From: Natrinema gelatinilyticum | GTDB taxonomy: Archaea; Halobacteriota; Halobacteria; Halobacteriales; Natrialbaceae | Direction of reading: 5' to 3' | NCBI RefSeq assembly: GCF_024266705.1 | Contig: NZ_CP100756.1 | Coordinates: 1,364,001-1,428,000 of the forward strand | DNA: 64,000 bases | Notes under the pieces: generated by a model | The model's input: only the letters and a program-made list of their open reading frames with translations | Told to the model about the DNA's origin: nothing | Database searches by the model: none | In this document: positions 50,574 to 60,037 of the stretch, piece by piece | Position numbering within the stretch: position 1 is the first letter of the stretch | How the letters are laid out: every line of letters begins with the position of its first letter | Made by a program: the position numbers and the translations under genes

Positions 50574-51002
50574 TCAGCGAACGATGGTCACCGGAACTGG
50601 TGCCCGCTTCGACACCGTCTCGGTGACGTTTCCGACCAGGAATCGGCGCGTCGCACGGTTCCAATCCTCGCCGTGACTGCCGATGATGACCGTGTCGTAC
50701 GCTTCGGCACGGTCGATGATGCTTCGAGCCGGATGCCCGATGTCGACGATCGTTTCGATCTCGCGGTCGTGCTCGTCGGCGACCTCGCGAGCGCGCTCGA
50801 AGACCCCCGCGGCGCGCTCGGTAGCGGCGGCGTCGAGGTCGTCCTCAAGCGTGAGACCCACCGCCTCGCCCATCATCATCGACGGGACGCCGACGACGTG
50901 GAGGACGGTGATCTCGGCGTCAGGATTGTTCTCGAGTGCGTACTCGAGGGCGTGGCTGGCGGGTTCGGAGTCGTCCATCGGAACCAGGATGTCCGAGAGC
51001 AT
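50574..51002 (-). CDS. UspA-family universal stress protein
   Basis: A 142-residue single-domain Usp. It begins MLSDILVPMDDSEPASHALE and contains AEITVLHVVGVPSMM, EIETIVDIGHPARSIIDRA, and the nucleotide-binding G-2x-G-9x-G(S/T)-like loop VIIGSHGEDWNRATRRFLVG followed by NVTETVSKRAPVPVTIVR. The loop partly departs from the ATP-binding consensus (GSHGEDW rather than GSHGRSG). It lies between the two PiT permease genes, 38 bp downstream of PiT 2, suggesting cotranscription; regulators of this type often accompany haloarchaeal transporters. Confidence 0.92.
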   Translation of the reverse strand: MLSDILVPMDDSEPASHALEYALENNPDAEITVLHVVGVPSMMMGEAVGLTLEDDLDAAATERAAGVFERAREVADEHDREIETIVDIGHPARSIIDRAEAYDTVIIGSHGEDWNRATRRFLVGNVTETVSKRAPVPVTIVR

Positions 51003-51039
51003 ACGCCGAACTACAGCAGCCAGTGATGTAAGTCCCCCT

Positions 51040-52218
51040 TCAGGCGACTCTGGGGAGGATCGAGAAGAAAGCGTACGCAAGGATCGTCGACATTGACGGG
51101 CCGATGATCCACATGGAGACATACTTAATGATCGCGCGGGGGTTGAAGAGGTCCTCGCCGCGAAGCACCTCTTCGGGTTCCGGTTCGCCGATTCGGGGGG
51201 CCGTCTCGTCCGCTTTCTCCTCGGCGACGATGGCGCCCAGTTCGATCTCGGGGTTCTCCACGTCGCGGGTGACCGCCTCGCGGACCGTGATCGGACGGGT
51301 TGCCCGGCCCCAGCCGATGCCGACGATCGTCATCACCGTCGCCATCACGAGACTGATCGGGATGCCGGCCCACGAGAGCACCGTCGTGATCGTGGACGCG
51401 GTCACCATGACGAACAGCGCCGCGAGCAGCGGGATGTCACTCAGCTCGCCGCCGACGGACTCCATCGTTCGCCGAGCGATCGTGAAGCCGCCGAGGCCGA
51501 TCGCGAGCGTGGCGACGACGATTGCGGTGTCGGCGTCCAGCCCGCTGGCGGTTCCGACCAGCGGTGCGGCGGCGTTCGGAACGTTGCTCGCACCGGCGCT
51601 GAACGCCATGTAACAGCCGATGACGAGGACGGCGACCGTCGTGACGAGTTCCCGCCACGTCGTGTTCGGACCGAGCGCCGGCGTCGGAACCGCGCCTCGG
51701 CGATCGAGACGAAGCAAGGGTCCCTCGGACTTCTCGATCTTCACTCGCCGATTGATCCACGAATAGACGTAGCGACCGATTAGCACGCCAATCCAGAGGC
51801 CGATGATCGGCGTCACGATCCACCAGGAGATGATCCCCGCGATGGTCTCGTAGTTGAGCGTCTCGGTCGCCAGTCCGAGGCCGGCAATCGCGCCGACGGT
51901 CGTCATCGACGTTGGGACCGGGACGCCGAAGACGTTGGCGACGAGCATCCCCAGGCCGATGAAAAAGAGGACGGAGACGCCGGCAGTCAGCGTGAGGTCC
52001 GTCGTGATGATCCCCTCGCTGAGCGTGTCCATCACGTTCCGACCGACGGTCCAGCCGCCGAAGAAGACGAAGAATGTCATGACCGCCGCCGCCGCGGTCT
52101 TCGTCACGATCCCGGCGCCGACCGACGGTCCCCACGTGATGCCCGTCGACGAACCGCCGATGTTGAAGCCGACGAAAACCGACGCGACGACACCGACCAA
52201 CAGCACGGTTTCTACCAT
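51040..52218 (-). CDS. PiT-family inorganic phosphate permease, paralog 2
   Basis: A 392-residue paralog of the permease at 48602-49783. Signatures: FVGFNIGGSSTGITWGPSVG, GVPVPTSMTTVGAIAGLGLA, FSAGASNVPNAAAPLVGTAS, LPTIARRTM-like FTIARRTMESVGGELSDIPL and the C-terminal GEPEPEEVLRGEDLFNP. Start ATG 52218 (MVETVLLVGVVASVF); the upstream open frame looks non-coding. It probably shares a transcript with the uspA gene downstream. Two PiT copies plus a truncated third suggest repeated duplication of low-affinity phosphate uptake. Confidence 0.9.
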   Translation of the reverse strand: MVETVLLVGVVASVFVGFNIGGSSTGITWGPSVGAGIVTKTAAAAVMTFFVFFGGWTVGRNVMDTLSEGIITTDLTLTAGVSVLFFIGLGMLVANVFGVPVPTSMTTVGAIAGLGLATETLNYETIAGIISWWIVTPIIGLWIGVLIGRYVYSWINRRVKIEKSEGPLLRLDRRGAVPTPALGPNTTWRELVTTVAVLVIGCYMAFSAGASNVPNAAAPLVGTASGLDADTAIVVATLAIGLGGFTIARRTMESVGGELSDIPLLAALFVMVTASTITTVLSWAGIPISLVMATVMTIVGIGWGRATRPITVREAVTRDVENPEIELGAIVAEEKADETAPRIGEPEPEEVLRGEDLFNPRAIIKYVSMWIIGPSMSTILAYAFFSILPRVA

Positions 52219-52363
52219 CGATCGACGGTACACCGCTGTCGGCCAAATAAGTGATGGAACCACGTGATACGTTGTCCGGCTATCACCAGTATCTCGCGCT
52301 CTCCAGCGCTGATTATCCGCACGGCCGCGAATGAGAATTGATTCGATAGCTGTCACGTGTCGG

Positions 52364-52749
52364 TCAGACGGTCGGCCAAATCACGAGGGAATAGCCGATC
52401 CCAGCGACCACCGCTGCGGGGAGGGGCCGAAACATCCCCTGCTCGAGCCTGATCAACATACTGAACGCGCCGATGGCGATCACCAGCGTGGCGCGGTCGA
52501 TCGTCTCGAGGACGGGAAGAGCAGTGATACGCCGTCGGCATCGTCCGTCCACAGCTCCGCGAAGAGAACGTGCAGCCCGAACCAGAGACCGGCCAGCCCG
52601 CCGAAGCTGTATGCTGCGATTTGCACCCAGACGCGAAGCGCCTCGCGGAACCCGACGGTGCGGCTCGAGGGGGCGTCGCTCGCCGTCGGACTCGAGTTGG
52701 TCGGACCGTCTCCGCAGGAGGTGTCGGCTATCGTGTCGGCAGGGTTCAA
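52364..52749 (-). pseudogene. Frameshifted haloarchaeal membrane protein
   Basis: Frame 1 from about 52749 reads FREALRVWVQIAAYSFGGLA then GLWFGLHVLFAELWTDDADG. One frame over, it continues ITALPVLETIDRATLVIAIG then AFSMLIRLEQGMFRPLPAAV and VAGIGYSLVIWPTV to a stop. Helices in both halves and the consistent composition show one two-to-three-helix membrane protein with an indel near 52525. Its place between PiT and SLC13 genes suggests a link to anion transport. Confidence 0.65.
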
Positions 52750-52774
52750 CCGGCGATATATCGTTCGCCCCCCC

Positions 52775-54571
52775 TCAGACGCCCCAGATGAGCGCGATGC
52801 CGACCACGGTGACGAGCGAAAGGATCAACTGCAGCGGTGCGCCGATCCGAACGTAGTCGCCGAAGCGGTAGCCGCCGGGACCGTAGACGAACAGGTTCGT
52901 CTGATAGCCGATTGGGCCGAGGAAGGCGGTGCTCGCCGCGAAGGTCACGGCCAGTACGAACGCGAACGGGTTCGCACCGATCCCGCTCGCCGCCGCGGCC
53001 GCGACCGGGAGCAGGAGGACGACGCTCGCGTTGTTGCTGATGACCTCCGTGAGGAGGCCGGTCAGGATGTAAAACAGCCACAGCACGACGAGCGTCGGCA
53101 GAAACCCCGCCGACTGAACGACCAGCCATGCGAGATACGCGGCCCCGCCGGACTCCTCGAGTGCGATCCCAAGCGGGATCACGCCCGCGAGCAGGAAGAT
53201 GATGTCCCACTCGACGGCGTCGTACAGTTCGTTAGGTTCTAAAACGCCGGTGACGACCATCGCCACGACGCCCGCGAGTGCGGCGATCAGTATCGGGTAG
53301 AGTTCGAGTGCCGCGACGGCGACGACGACGACCATGATGGCGACGGCAATCGGGGCCTTGTTCGCACGGTAGTCCGGCCGGGGCGGTTCACGGGCGACGA
53401 TCAGGTCGTCCCGACGGGCGAGTCGGTCCAACGTGTCCGGCGGCGCCTGGACGAGGAGTGTGTCGCCGACGCCGAGGCGTTTGCCGACGATGCGCTCGGC
53501 GACGAGTTCGCCGTGGCTCCGTAGTCCGAGGACGGCGGCGTTGAACTCCTCGCGGAACCGCTCGGGGTCTAAGCGCTCGCCCACCAGACGGGAATCCAGC
53601 GAGACGACCACTTCCGTGAGGACGCCCGTCTCCTCGTCCGTCGGGAGCGTGGCCATCGCGTTGGGGCCGCCGACGAGTTCGAACCCCGTCGCATCCTCGA
53701 GCGTCGTGATCGCGTCCCGGTTTGTCCTTACGACCAGGACGTCGCCTTCCCTGAGGGCGGTCGCCTGACGAGGGGCAATCGACCGCGTCCCGCCGTGGAG
53801 CACCTGAACGATGTCGACTTCCGGGCCGAGCATTGCCGTCGCATCGCGTACCGTCCCTCCGGCGATCGGCGACCCCGGAACCACGGCGAGGTCGGCCACG
53901 TAGTCGCCCACGTCGTACGCCTCGAGGTAGTCGGCACGCGGCGGAACGCGTTCGGGGAGAAGGTAGTGACCGACGAATATCAGGTAGAGGCTCCCGACGA
54001 GGACGACGACAAGTCCGAGTTTCGTGAACTCGAACATCGAGAACCGGTGGAGTTCGGGGTATTGCGAGCCGAGGCGGGCGCTGACGTCGCTCGCGAGGAT
54101 GTTGGTCGAGGTACCGATGAGTGTGAGCATCCCGCCCATCTGCGAGGCGTACGACAGTGGGATGAGCAGCTTCGACGGCGACGTCTCACCTCGATTCGCG
54201 ACGTCGGTTACGACCGGGACCATGAGCGCGACAACCGGCGTATTGTTCAGGAATCCCGAGACCGGGCTGGTCGCGGCGACGGTCGCGAACAGTTGCTTTC
54301 GAAGGCTGTCGCCCGCAAAGGCGGCCATTCGGCGTCCCAATTCCTGTACGAGCCCCGTCCGGCTGATCCCGCCGCTCAAGATCAACATCGCCAACACCGT
54401 GATCGTCGCCTCGTTCGCAAAGCCCGAAATACCGGTCACAGGATCGACGCCCGTCCACGGTTCGAGGACGACGAGCACCACGATCAACAGGATCGCGGTC
54501 ACGTCGACTGGTAGGCGCTCCGTCAGAAACAGGACGAGCGCGAGGACGACGACGCCGAAGACGACGAGCAT
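52775..54571 (-). CDS. SLC13-family permease with TrkA-C (RCK-C) domains, paralog 2
   Basis: A 598-residue DASS/SLC13 permease closely similar to that at 16119-18140. It shows GFLNNTPVVALMVPVVTDV, IGTSTNILASDVSARLGSQY, and GPIGYQTNLFVYGPGGYRFG followed by the C-terminal RIGAPLQLILSLVTVVGIALIWGV-like end shared with paralog 1. Two RCK-C domains (VRDATAMLGPEVDIVQVLHG...; RLVGERLDPERFREEF...) lie in the central cytosolic loop without paralog 1's charged insertion. ATG 54571 (MLVVFGVVVLALVLF) is favoured over two upstream in-frame starts. The ion (sulfate, phosphate or dicarboxylate) is not decided by sequence; phosphate neighbours favour an anion. Confidence 0.88.
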   Translation of the reverse strand: MLVVFGVVVLALVLFLTERLPVDVTAILLIVVLVVLEPWTGVDPVTGISGFANEATITVLAMLILSGGISRTGLVQELGRRMAAFAGDSLRKQLFATVAATSPVSGFLNNTPVVALMVPVVTDVANRGETSPSKLLIPLSYASQMGGMLTLIGTSTNILASDVSARLGSQYPELHRFSMFEFTKLGLVVVLVGSLYLIFVGHYLLPERVPPRADYLEAYDVGDYVADLAVVPGSPIAGGTVRDATAMLGPEVDIVQVLHGGTRSIAPRQATALREGDVLVVRTNRDAITTLEDATGFELVGGPNAMATLPTDEETGVLTEVVVSLDSRLVGERLDPERFREEFNAAVLGLRSHGELVAERIVGKRLGVGDTLLVQAPPDTLDRLARRDDLIVAREPPRPDYRANKAPIAVAIMVVVVAVAALELYPILIAALAGVVAMVVTGVLEPNELYDAVEWDIIFLLAGVIPLGIALEESGGAAYLAWLVVQSAGFLPTLVVLWLFYILTGLLTEVISNNASVVLLLPVAAAAASGIGANPFAFVLAVTFAASTAFLGPIGYQTNLFVYGPGGYRFGDYVRIGAPLQLILSLVTVVGIALIWGV

Positions 54572-54755
54572 GTCCGTCGTCGGTTCGGGCCGGATCGCGG
54601 TCGCCTGTGCGAGAAAAGCGCACGCCGGCGAGAGCATAGGGGGTCCCACACCGACCACACATGTAACAATTCTGTTGAGAATGGAAACTGTGTGGCGGCG
54701 ATGGTCGTTCGGCGGAATCGTCGCCTTTACTCGCGGTGGCCTCGGTTACACGGAT

Positions 54756-55517
54756 ATGAGCCCAGACACAGGCGAGGAGGTGGGCGGACGCGAGTCGTTC
54801 GAGGTGATTCCCGCAGTCGACATTCAAGACGGCGAGGTCGTCCAACTCGTCCGGGGCGAGCGCGGCACCGAAACGACCTACGGCGACCCTGTCGAAGCGG
54901 CCCGGCGGTGGATCGATGCCGGGGCACAAACGCTTCACCTCGTCGACCTCGATGGTGCGTTCGAGGGCGAGCGAGCGAACGCGGAGGCCATCGACGCGGT
55001 GATCGACGCCGTCGACGTTCCCACGCAACTCGGGGGCGGAATCCGAACCGTAGACGGCGCCGTCGACCTGCTCGAGCGCGGCGTCGACCGCGTCATCCTC
55101 GGCACGGCGGCGGTCGAGGACCCGTCCATCGTGGCCGAGATCGGTGCCGACTATCCGGACAGCGTTGTCGTCAGTCTCGACGCGAAAGATGGCGAGGTCG
55201 TCGTCGAAGGGTGGACCGAAGGCGCGGGGATTTCACCTGTCGAGGCCGCCGAACGATACGCGGACCTCGGTGCGGCCGCGATCCTCTTTACGAACGTCGA
55301 CGTCGAAGGACGACTCGAGGGTGTCGCGACCGATCCCGTCCGCGAACTGGTCGCGGCGACCGACATCCCCGTGATCGCGAGCGGCGGCGTCGCGACGCTC
55401 GCGGACGTCCGGGCGCTCGCGGACGCGGGTGCAGCAGCGGTGGTCGTCGGCAGCGCGCTATACGAGGGGAACGTCACGCTCGAGGAGGCACAGGCCGCGG
55501 CCGAAACCGACGAGTAG
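54756..55517 (+). CDS. hisA: ProFAR isomerase HisA
   Basis: A 253-residue (beta/alpha)8 enzyme of histidine biosynthesis that isomerises N'-ProFAR to PRFAR. VIPAVDIQDGEVVQLVRGER has the catalytic Asp in the first strand, and AKDGEVVVEGWTEGAGISPV contains the phosphate and second Asp region. TQLGGGIRTVDGAVDLLERG, VIASGGVATLADVRALADAG and AAVVVGSALYEGNVTLEEA complete the two half-barrel repeats. Start ATG 54756 (MSPDTGEEVGG), with GGTTACACGG about 15 bp before it. No other his genes in the window. Confidence 0.95.
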   Translation: MSPDTGEEVGGRESFEVIPAVDIQDGEVVQLVRGERGTETTYGDPVEAARRWIDAGAQTLHLVDLDGAFEGERANAEAIDAVIDAVDVPTQLGGGIRTVDGAVDLLERGVDRVILGTAAVEDPSIVAEIGADYPDSVVVSLDAKDGEVVVEGWTEGAGISPVEAAERYADLGAAAILFTNVDVEGRLEGVATDPVRELVAATDIPVIASGGVATLADVRALADAGAAAVVVGSALYEGNVTLEEAQAAAETDE

Positions 55518-55628
55518 GTACCTCTCGAAGTGAACGTGACCGCATTTGCGGCTCGATCGGAGGAACGCGGATCTGCGACAGTATCGGCGGCCGAAACCGA
55601 CGAGCGACGGCGAGCGACCGGTCGCTCG

Positions 55629-57125
55629 TCAGGATTTCCAGAACTCGGGCGTCAGCAAGACGAGAACGGGGATGATTTCGATACGGCCGATCCACATCAT
55701 GACGATCATCACGGTCCGTGTGAACGGCGAGAAGACGGCGTAGTTGTCGAATGGGCCGGCGACGCCGAACGCTGGCCCGATGTTGAGGAAGATCGACGCG
55801 GACGCACCGAGCGCGTCGAACTCGTTTACGGGATCACCGACTCGAGCGCTGTCGGCGACGATGACCACCGTCAGAAGGAAGAAGATCACGATGGCGAGCA
55901 TGACGTACGCGAAGATGTCTCCGACAGTCTCTTCGTCGACGACCGAGTCGTCGAGTCGGAGCGGGCGGACGGCGTTCGGGTGAATTGCCACGAACAAGTT
56001 TCGCCGGAACGCTTTGAGAATGACCAGCCATCGCAACGACTTGATCGAACACGTCGTCGAACCGGCCATCCCGCCCGTAAACATACACAGGAACAGCATG
56101 TGCTTGGCACCGGGAGACCAGAGGTCGAAGTTCGTCGACGCGTAGCCCGTCGTCGTCACCATCGATACCACGTTGAACAGGCTATGGCGTATCGTCGCCT
56201 CGAGACCCGGAACGAGATGCGGGTCGAGAACGAGAAGGACGGCAACGATAACCCCGATCGAAGCGAGAATACTGACGTAGAAGCGGAACTCCGCGGACTC
56301 GAGGGGTCGTCGGTACTCTCCCTGGACGACGTAGTAGAGGAGGATGAAGTTGGTCGCACCGACGATCATGACGGGGATCAACGTCCACTGTACCGCCGGT
56401 GAAAACGCGCCGATGCTGTCGGGTTGCGGGGAGAAGCCGGCCGTCGAGATGCTGGTCAGCGCGTGTGCGACTGCGTTATAGAGGTCCATGTCGGGCGCGA
56501 ACCCAACCAGATGGAGCAGGTAGAGAGCGAGCGTCGTGAGGACGGTCAACCCGACGTACAACCACCAGATGAGCCGAGCCGTTTCACCGATGCGCGGCCG
56601 AAGTCTGTGGACGTCACGCGTTTGCGTTTCGGTTTCCATCAACTGGGCACCGCCGACCAGCAGGTGCGAAAAGAGGCCAATCGCGACGATCAGAATACCG
56701 AGACCACCGAGCCACTGGAGGATCGCCCGCCAGAGCATGATCGCACGCGAGTGAACGGCGAAATCCTCGATTACGGTCGCGCCCGTCGTCGTGACGCCGC
56801 TCGTGCTCTCGAAAACGGCATTGACCGGCCGTGAAAAGACGCCGTCTCCGGCGACGAAAAACGGTATCGCCCCGACCAGTGCGACCCCCAGCCAGGTCAG
56901 CGCGACCATCAGGAACGCTTCGCGCTGACCGATCTTCCGGTCGTCGGTCAGTCGCTCGAGGCCGGTCGCGAGGACGAGGCTTACGACGATTGCGACGAGA
57001 AACGGACCGGGAGAATCACCGTCGACCAGTGCGAGCGTGAGCGGTGCCACCAGCGCGACGGAGAACCACTTCAGGACGGTTCCGGTGAGGCTACAACTCG
57101 AGCGCCAGTCGACACGAATCGCCAT
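55629..57125 (-). CDS. trkH: TrkH-family potassium uptake protein
   Basis: A 498-residue K+ channel-like transporter with four M1-P-M2 units. The filter loops are SGVTTTGATVIEDF, TSISTAGFSPQPDS, SMVTTTGYASTNFD and NIGPAFGVAGPFDN, each with the selectivity Gly. The core is VFESTSGVTT...WRAILQWLGGLGILIVAIGL, and the cytosolic gating loop GGMAGSTTCSIKSLRW. Potassium uptake is central to salt-in osmoadaptation. TrkA partners are not adjacent; the SLC13 TrkA-C domains are unrelated. Start ATG 57125 (MAIRVDWRSS). A small two-helix gene lies 108 bp upstream on the same strand. Confidence 0.94.
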   Translation of the reverse strand: MAIRVDWRSSCSLTGTVLKWFSVALVAPLTLALVDGDSPGPFLVAIVVSLVLATGLERLTDDRKIGQREAFLMVALTWLGVALVGAIPFFVAGDGVFSRPVNAVFESTSGVTTTGATVIEDFAVHSRAIMLWRAILQWLGGLGILIVAIGLFSHLLVGGAQLMETETQTRDVHRLRPRIGETARLIWWLYVGLTVLTTLALYLLHLVGFAPDMDLYNAVAHALTSISTAGFSPQPDSIGAFSPAVQWTLIPVMIVGATNFILLYYVVQGEYRRPLESAEFRFYVSILASIGVIVAVLLVLDPHLVPGLEATIRHSLFNVVSMVTTTGYASTNFDLWSPGAKHMLFLCMFTGGMAGSTTCSIKSLRWLVILKAFRRNLFVAIHPNAVRPLRLDDSVVDEETVGDIFAYVMLAIVIFFLLTVVIVADSARVGDPVNEFDALGASASIFLNIGPAFGVAGPFDNYAVFSPFTRTVMIVMMWIGRIEIIPVLVLLTPEFWKS

Positions 57126-57233
57126 CTCACGTTCCGATGTGAATCCGGCAAGGGGAATAACAGTTCGGACCGACTGAGCGGGCACCAGATTAGAATAGAA
57201 CGCGCCCTCGTTCCGGACGGCGAGCGGAGACAA

Positions 57234-57503
57234 TCAGCTCCGGTTGTACCCGTGACCGAGATAGAGCGCGAAGACGTTGACTAGCAGCAGGACGAAAAAC
57301 GTCAGCGTGACGGTGGGGTCGCCGAGTCCCTGCGTAAGGAGCGGGAAATAGATGAACGGGAGCGCGATAGCGACCCAGAACGACAGGAACTGCGTCGGGC
57401 CTTTGATCGAACGGACGAGACGGTGGCGTAGCTCGGGTTGGGTCTCCGCCTCAGGGCTCGACGGAGCGACCGATTCGTTCGGAAGCGGGGAGGGGTTGGA
57501 CAT
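57234..57503 (-). CDS. Small two-helix membrane protein upstream of trkH
   Basis: An 89-residue protein with a disordered N-terminus (SNPSPLPNESVAPSSPEAET) and two helices (FLSFWVAIALPFIYFPLLTQ, LTFFVLLLVNVFALYLGHGY). It lies co-directionally upstream of trkH and could be a small accessory subunit, but this is only contextual. A GTG four codons upstream is an alternative start. No family recognised. Confidence 0.6.
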   Translation of the reverse strand: MSNPSPLPNESVAPSSPEAETQPELRHRLVRSIKGPTQFLSFWVAIALPFIYFPLLTQGLGDPTVTLTFFVLLLVNVFALYLGHGYNRS

Positions 57504-57982
57504 CAGGTCGGGCACCTCTTCTCGGTCACGACATTCAACCCACAGGGCATATAACGGGCTGAATGTTGACGTTGTTTCGGCCCGTTTTATCGCGGTCTAC
57601 CAATTGAACGGTTTTTTTGTCCGTTTAGGATTGTTTAGACCGTTTAGCTGAAATGAGGCGCTCCGCTCCCCCTTCTTTAGCGAGTGCCAACCGAAAGGGA
57701 AGGCGTGAGTAGGGAGAGGATAGAGCGTTCACAAGGGTTCACAAGGGCTTCGCTCTTGTGCGCGAACGAGACGCGAATTGTCTCGTCAACGCCGCACGGT
57801 TCATATGCACTGTTCGGTGGCAGGTCCACAGACCACCATAGTTTCACTGTTTTTGCAGTAGGGTAATAGTATAGTAGTGACCGAGCCCAATGGGGTCCGA
57901 CCTCGACTCGGGAGGACACTCGACCTGCCACTTGATACTCACCACGACGTATCGGCGCGGAGTATACACCCGTAGGCGGATG
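57504..57982. other. Intergenic region with unexplained structured DNA
   Basis: About 479 bp, AT-richer than its surroundings. It contains TTTTTTTGTCC (57611-57621), a tandem GTTCACAAGG pair (57729-57748), and hairpins CAAGGGC-TTC-GCTCTTG and CGAGAC-N7-GTCTCG (57744-57784). AGTAGGGAGAGGATAGAGCG here shares GAGAGGATAnAGCGT with 62335-62349 near repeat copy B. No gene is supported. It may be a non-coding RNA or an insertion-sequence end relic. Confidence 0.45.
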
Positions 57983-59566
57983 TCAGTGGCCGTTCAGCGT
58001 GATGTCGCTGACGCCGATGATCCGCGAGTCGTTCTCGAGTTCCGCTTTCGCGTCCGCGGGGACGTCGTTGTCGACGTTGTAGACGGTCAGGGCTTCGCCG
58101 CCGATGGCCTCGCGGGCGTTGAACATCCCGGCGATGTTGACGCCGTGCTCGCCCATGACCGTGCCGATCAAACCGATGACACCGGGTTCGTCGGTGTTTC
58201 GCGTGATGACCATCCGACCGTGCGGGATCGCGTCCACGCGGTAGCCGTCGATGCGGACGATCCGCGGATCGTCGCCCGCGAAGAGGGTACCGTCGACCGA
58301 TACCTGATCGTCGTCGTTGCTGACGGTGACGGTGATCAGGCTCTGGAAGTCTTCGGCCTGACGGGTTTTAGATTCGGTGACGTCGACGCCGCGGTCCTCG
58401 GCGATCTGCGGTGCGTTGACCGCGTTGACCTGCCACTCGAGGGGTTCGAAAACGCCCTTGAGCGCCGACGCGGTGACGAACTCGACGTCCTCGTCAGCGA
58501 TGTCTCCCTCGTAGGTGACTTCGACGTCCTCGATGCGGCCGTCGAGCAACTGGGTCGCGACTTTCCCGGCCGTCTCTGCGAGTTCGATGTAGGGTTCCAC
58601 ACGAGGGAACGCGCTCTCGTCGATCGAGGGTGCGTTCAGGGCGTTTGCGACGGGTTCACTGGTGAGCGCAGCGTTGACTTGCGCGGCGGTCGAGGTGGCG
58701 ACGTTCTCCTGGGCGGCTTCCGTCGACGCGCCGAGGTGGGGCGTGACGATGATCTCCTCGTGTTCGAGCAGCGGGGAGTCCGGCGAGAGCGGTTCCTCTG
58801 CGAAGACGTCCAGTGCCGCGCCGGCCACCGTGCCGTCTTCGACCGCGGCGGCCAGCGCGTCCTCGTCGACGACGCCGCCGCGAGCGCAGTTGATCAGGTA
58901 GCCGTTTCCGAGCAGTTCGAGTTCGGTCGTGCTGATCAGCCCTTCCGTCTCCGGCGTGAGAGGGGTGTGAACGGTCAAGAAATCAGCCTGCTCGAGGCAC
59001 GTCTCGATGTCGACGAGTTCTGCGCCAATACGGTGGGCCCGCTCTTCGCTGATATAGGGGTCGTAGGCGACGATATTCATCCCGAGGGAGTCGAGTTTCT
59101 TGGCCACTTCCTGGCCGACGCGGCCCAGGCCGACGACGCCGAGCGTCTTACTGTTGAGTTCGGCACCGAGGTAGTCGCTTTTGGCCCATTCGCCGTTCTT
59201 CAGGCGGATGTGAGCCTGCGGGATCGAGCGAGCGGCCGCGAACGTCATCGCGACGGTGTGTTCGGCAGCGGCGCGTACGTTCCCCTCGGGAGCGTTGGCG
59301 ACGATGACGCCGTGATCTGTCGCGGCGTCGATGTCGATGTTGTCGACGCCGATACCCGCTCGACCGACGATGACCAACTCGGCGGCGGCTTCGAGGACCT
59401 CGTCCGTAACTTCGGTGCCGGACCGAACGATCAATCCGTGGGCATCCGAGATCGCCTCGAGGAGGTCGTCACCGTCGACGTCGTAATTCGTTTCGACCTC
59501 GTGGCCGGCGTCTCTGAGTACGTCCAGACCCGCATCTGCGATCGGGTCCGTGACGAGAACCTTCAT
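57983..59566 (-). CDS. serA: D-3-phosphoglycerate dehydrogenase
   Basis: A 527-residue long-form SerA, the first enzyme of serine synthesis. The catalytic/NAD part has TLGVVGLGRVGQEVAKKLDS (GxGxxG), VGRAGIGVDNIDIDAATDHG, NCARGGVVDEDALAAAVEDG and HLGASTEAAQENVA, with catalytic Arg, Glu and His in the usual order. An allosteric substrate-binding (ASB) domain (VEVTYEGDIADEDVEFVTAS) precedes the ACT domain (RIDGYRVDAIPHGRMVITRN, GVIGLIGTVMGEHGVNIAGM), which usually binds serine for feedback control. The serB gene lies 1.3 kb away beyond one membrane-protein gene. Confidence 0.96.
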   Translation of the reverse strand: MKVLVTDPIADAGLDVLRDAGHEVETNYDVDGDDLLEAISDAHGLIVRSGTEVTDEVLEAAAELVIVGRAGIGVDNIDIDAATDHGVIVANAPEGNVRAAAEHTVAMTFAAARSIPQAHIRLKNGEWAKSDYLGAELNSKTLGVVGLGRVGQEVAKKLDSLGMNIVAYDPYISEERAHRIGAELVDIETCLEQADFLTVHTPLTPETEGLISTTELELLGNGYLINCARGGVVDEDALAAAVEDGTVAGAALDVFAEEPLSPDSPLLEHEEIIVTPHLGASTEAAQENVATSTAAQVNAALTSEPVANALNAPSIDESAFPRVEPYIELAETAGKVATQLLDGRIEDVEVTYEGDIADEDVEFVTASALKGVFEPLEWQVNAVNAPQIAEDRGVDVTESKTRQAEDFQSLITVTVSNDDDQVSVDGTLFAGDDPRIVRIDGYRVDAIPHGRMVITRNTDEPGVIGLIGTVMGEHGVNIAGMFNAREAIGGEALTVYNVDNDVPADAKAELENDSRIIGVSDITLNGH

Positions 59567-60037
59567 GCGCGAGACAACCGGCCGGAACAGGTAAACCCTT
59601 CCGTTGTCGAGGCCGTCGACAAAAACTACCTCGGTCGCGACGTGAAACGCGTGTGAATCCAGCAGCGACCCGGTCGGCCTCGCGGACCGTGGTCGCCTCT
59701 CGTTCCCGGAATACGATCGCCTCTAGCCCACCTTCGGCGCTGCCGACAGTGACGACGAGTTCGAAGCCTCGAGCCTCCGGCGGCCGCCGGTCCCGATTCG
59801 CTTCACGAGGGGACCGTCGCATCCGTCGACGAGACGGGCGTCGGCTCGCACGGGACGGGGTTGGCGGGATGCCTAGCGTTCGCCATGGTTCGACGGAACG
59901 CTCCGCCGATGAGCCGATGAGCGTCGGCCACGCGAGCGCGTCGCCGGCCACATCCTGTACTCGTTTCGTGACGGTGAAGGCCCTCACGACGTGGTCGGTG
60001 AGTGCGACAGAGGGTGTAAGCGACTCGAACAGGGAAT
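59567..60037 (-). other. Interval between serA and a membrane gene; uncertain ORF
   Basis: About 470 bp. A minus-strand frame starting at a GTG (about 60045) reads NSLFESLTPSVALTDHVVRA, FTVTKRVQDVAGDALAWPTL and, further on, FELVVTVGSAEGGLEAIVFR. It overlaps the end of the upstream gene by a few bases and contains an Arg-rich middle, so it may be a relic or chance. Nothing else is recognisable; the serA promoter should lie near 59570-59610. Confidence 0.3.

Noticed and set aside
57890..59656. Long plus-strand open frame opposite serA
   Set aside because: Val/Asp/Arg-rich shadow of a clearly coding serA; no motif of its own.
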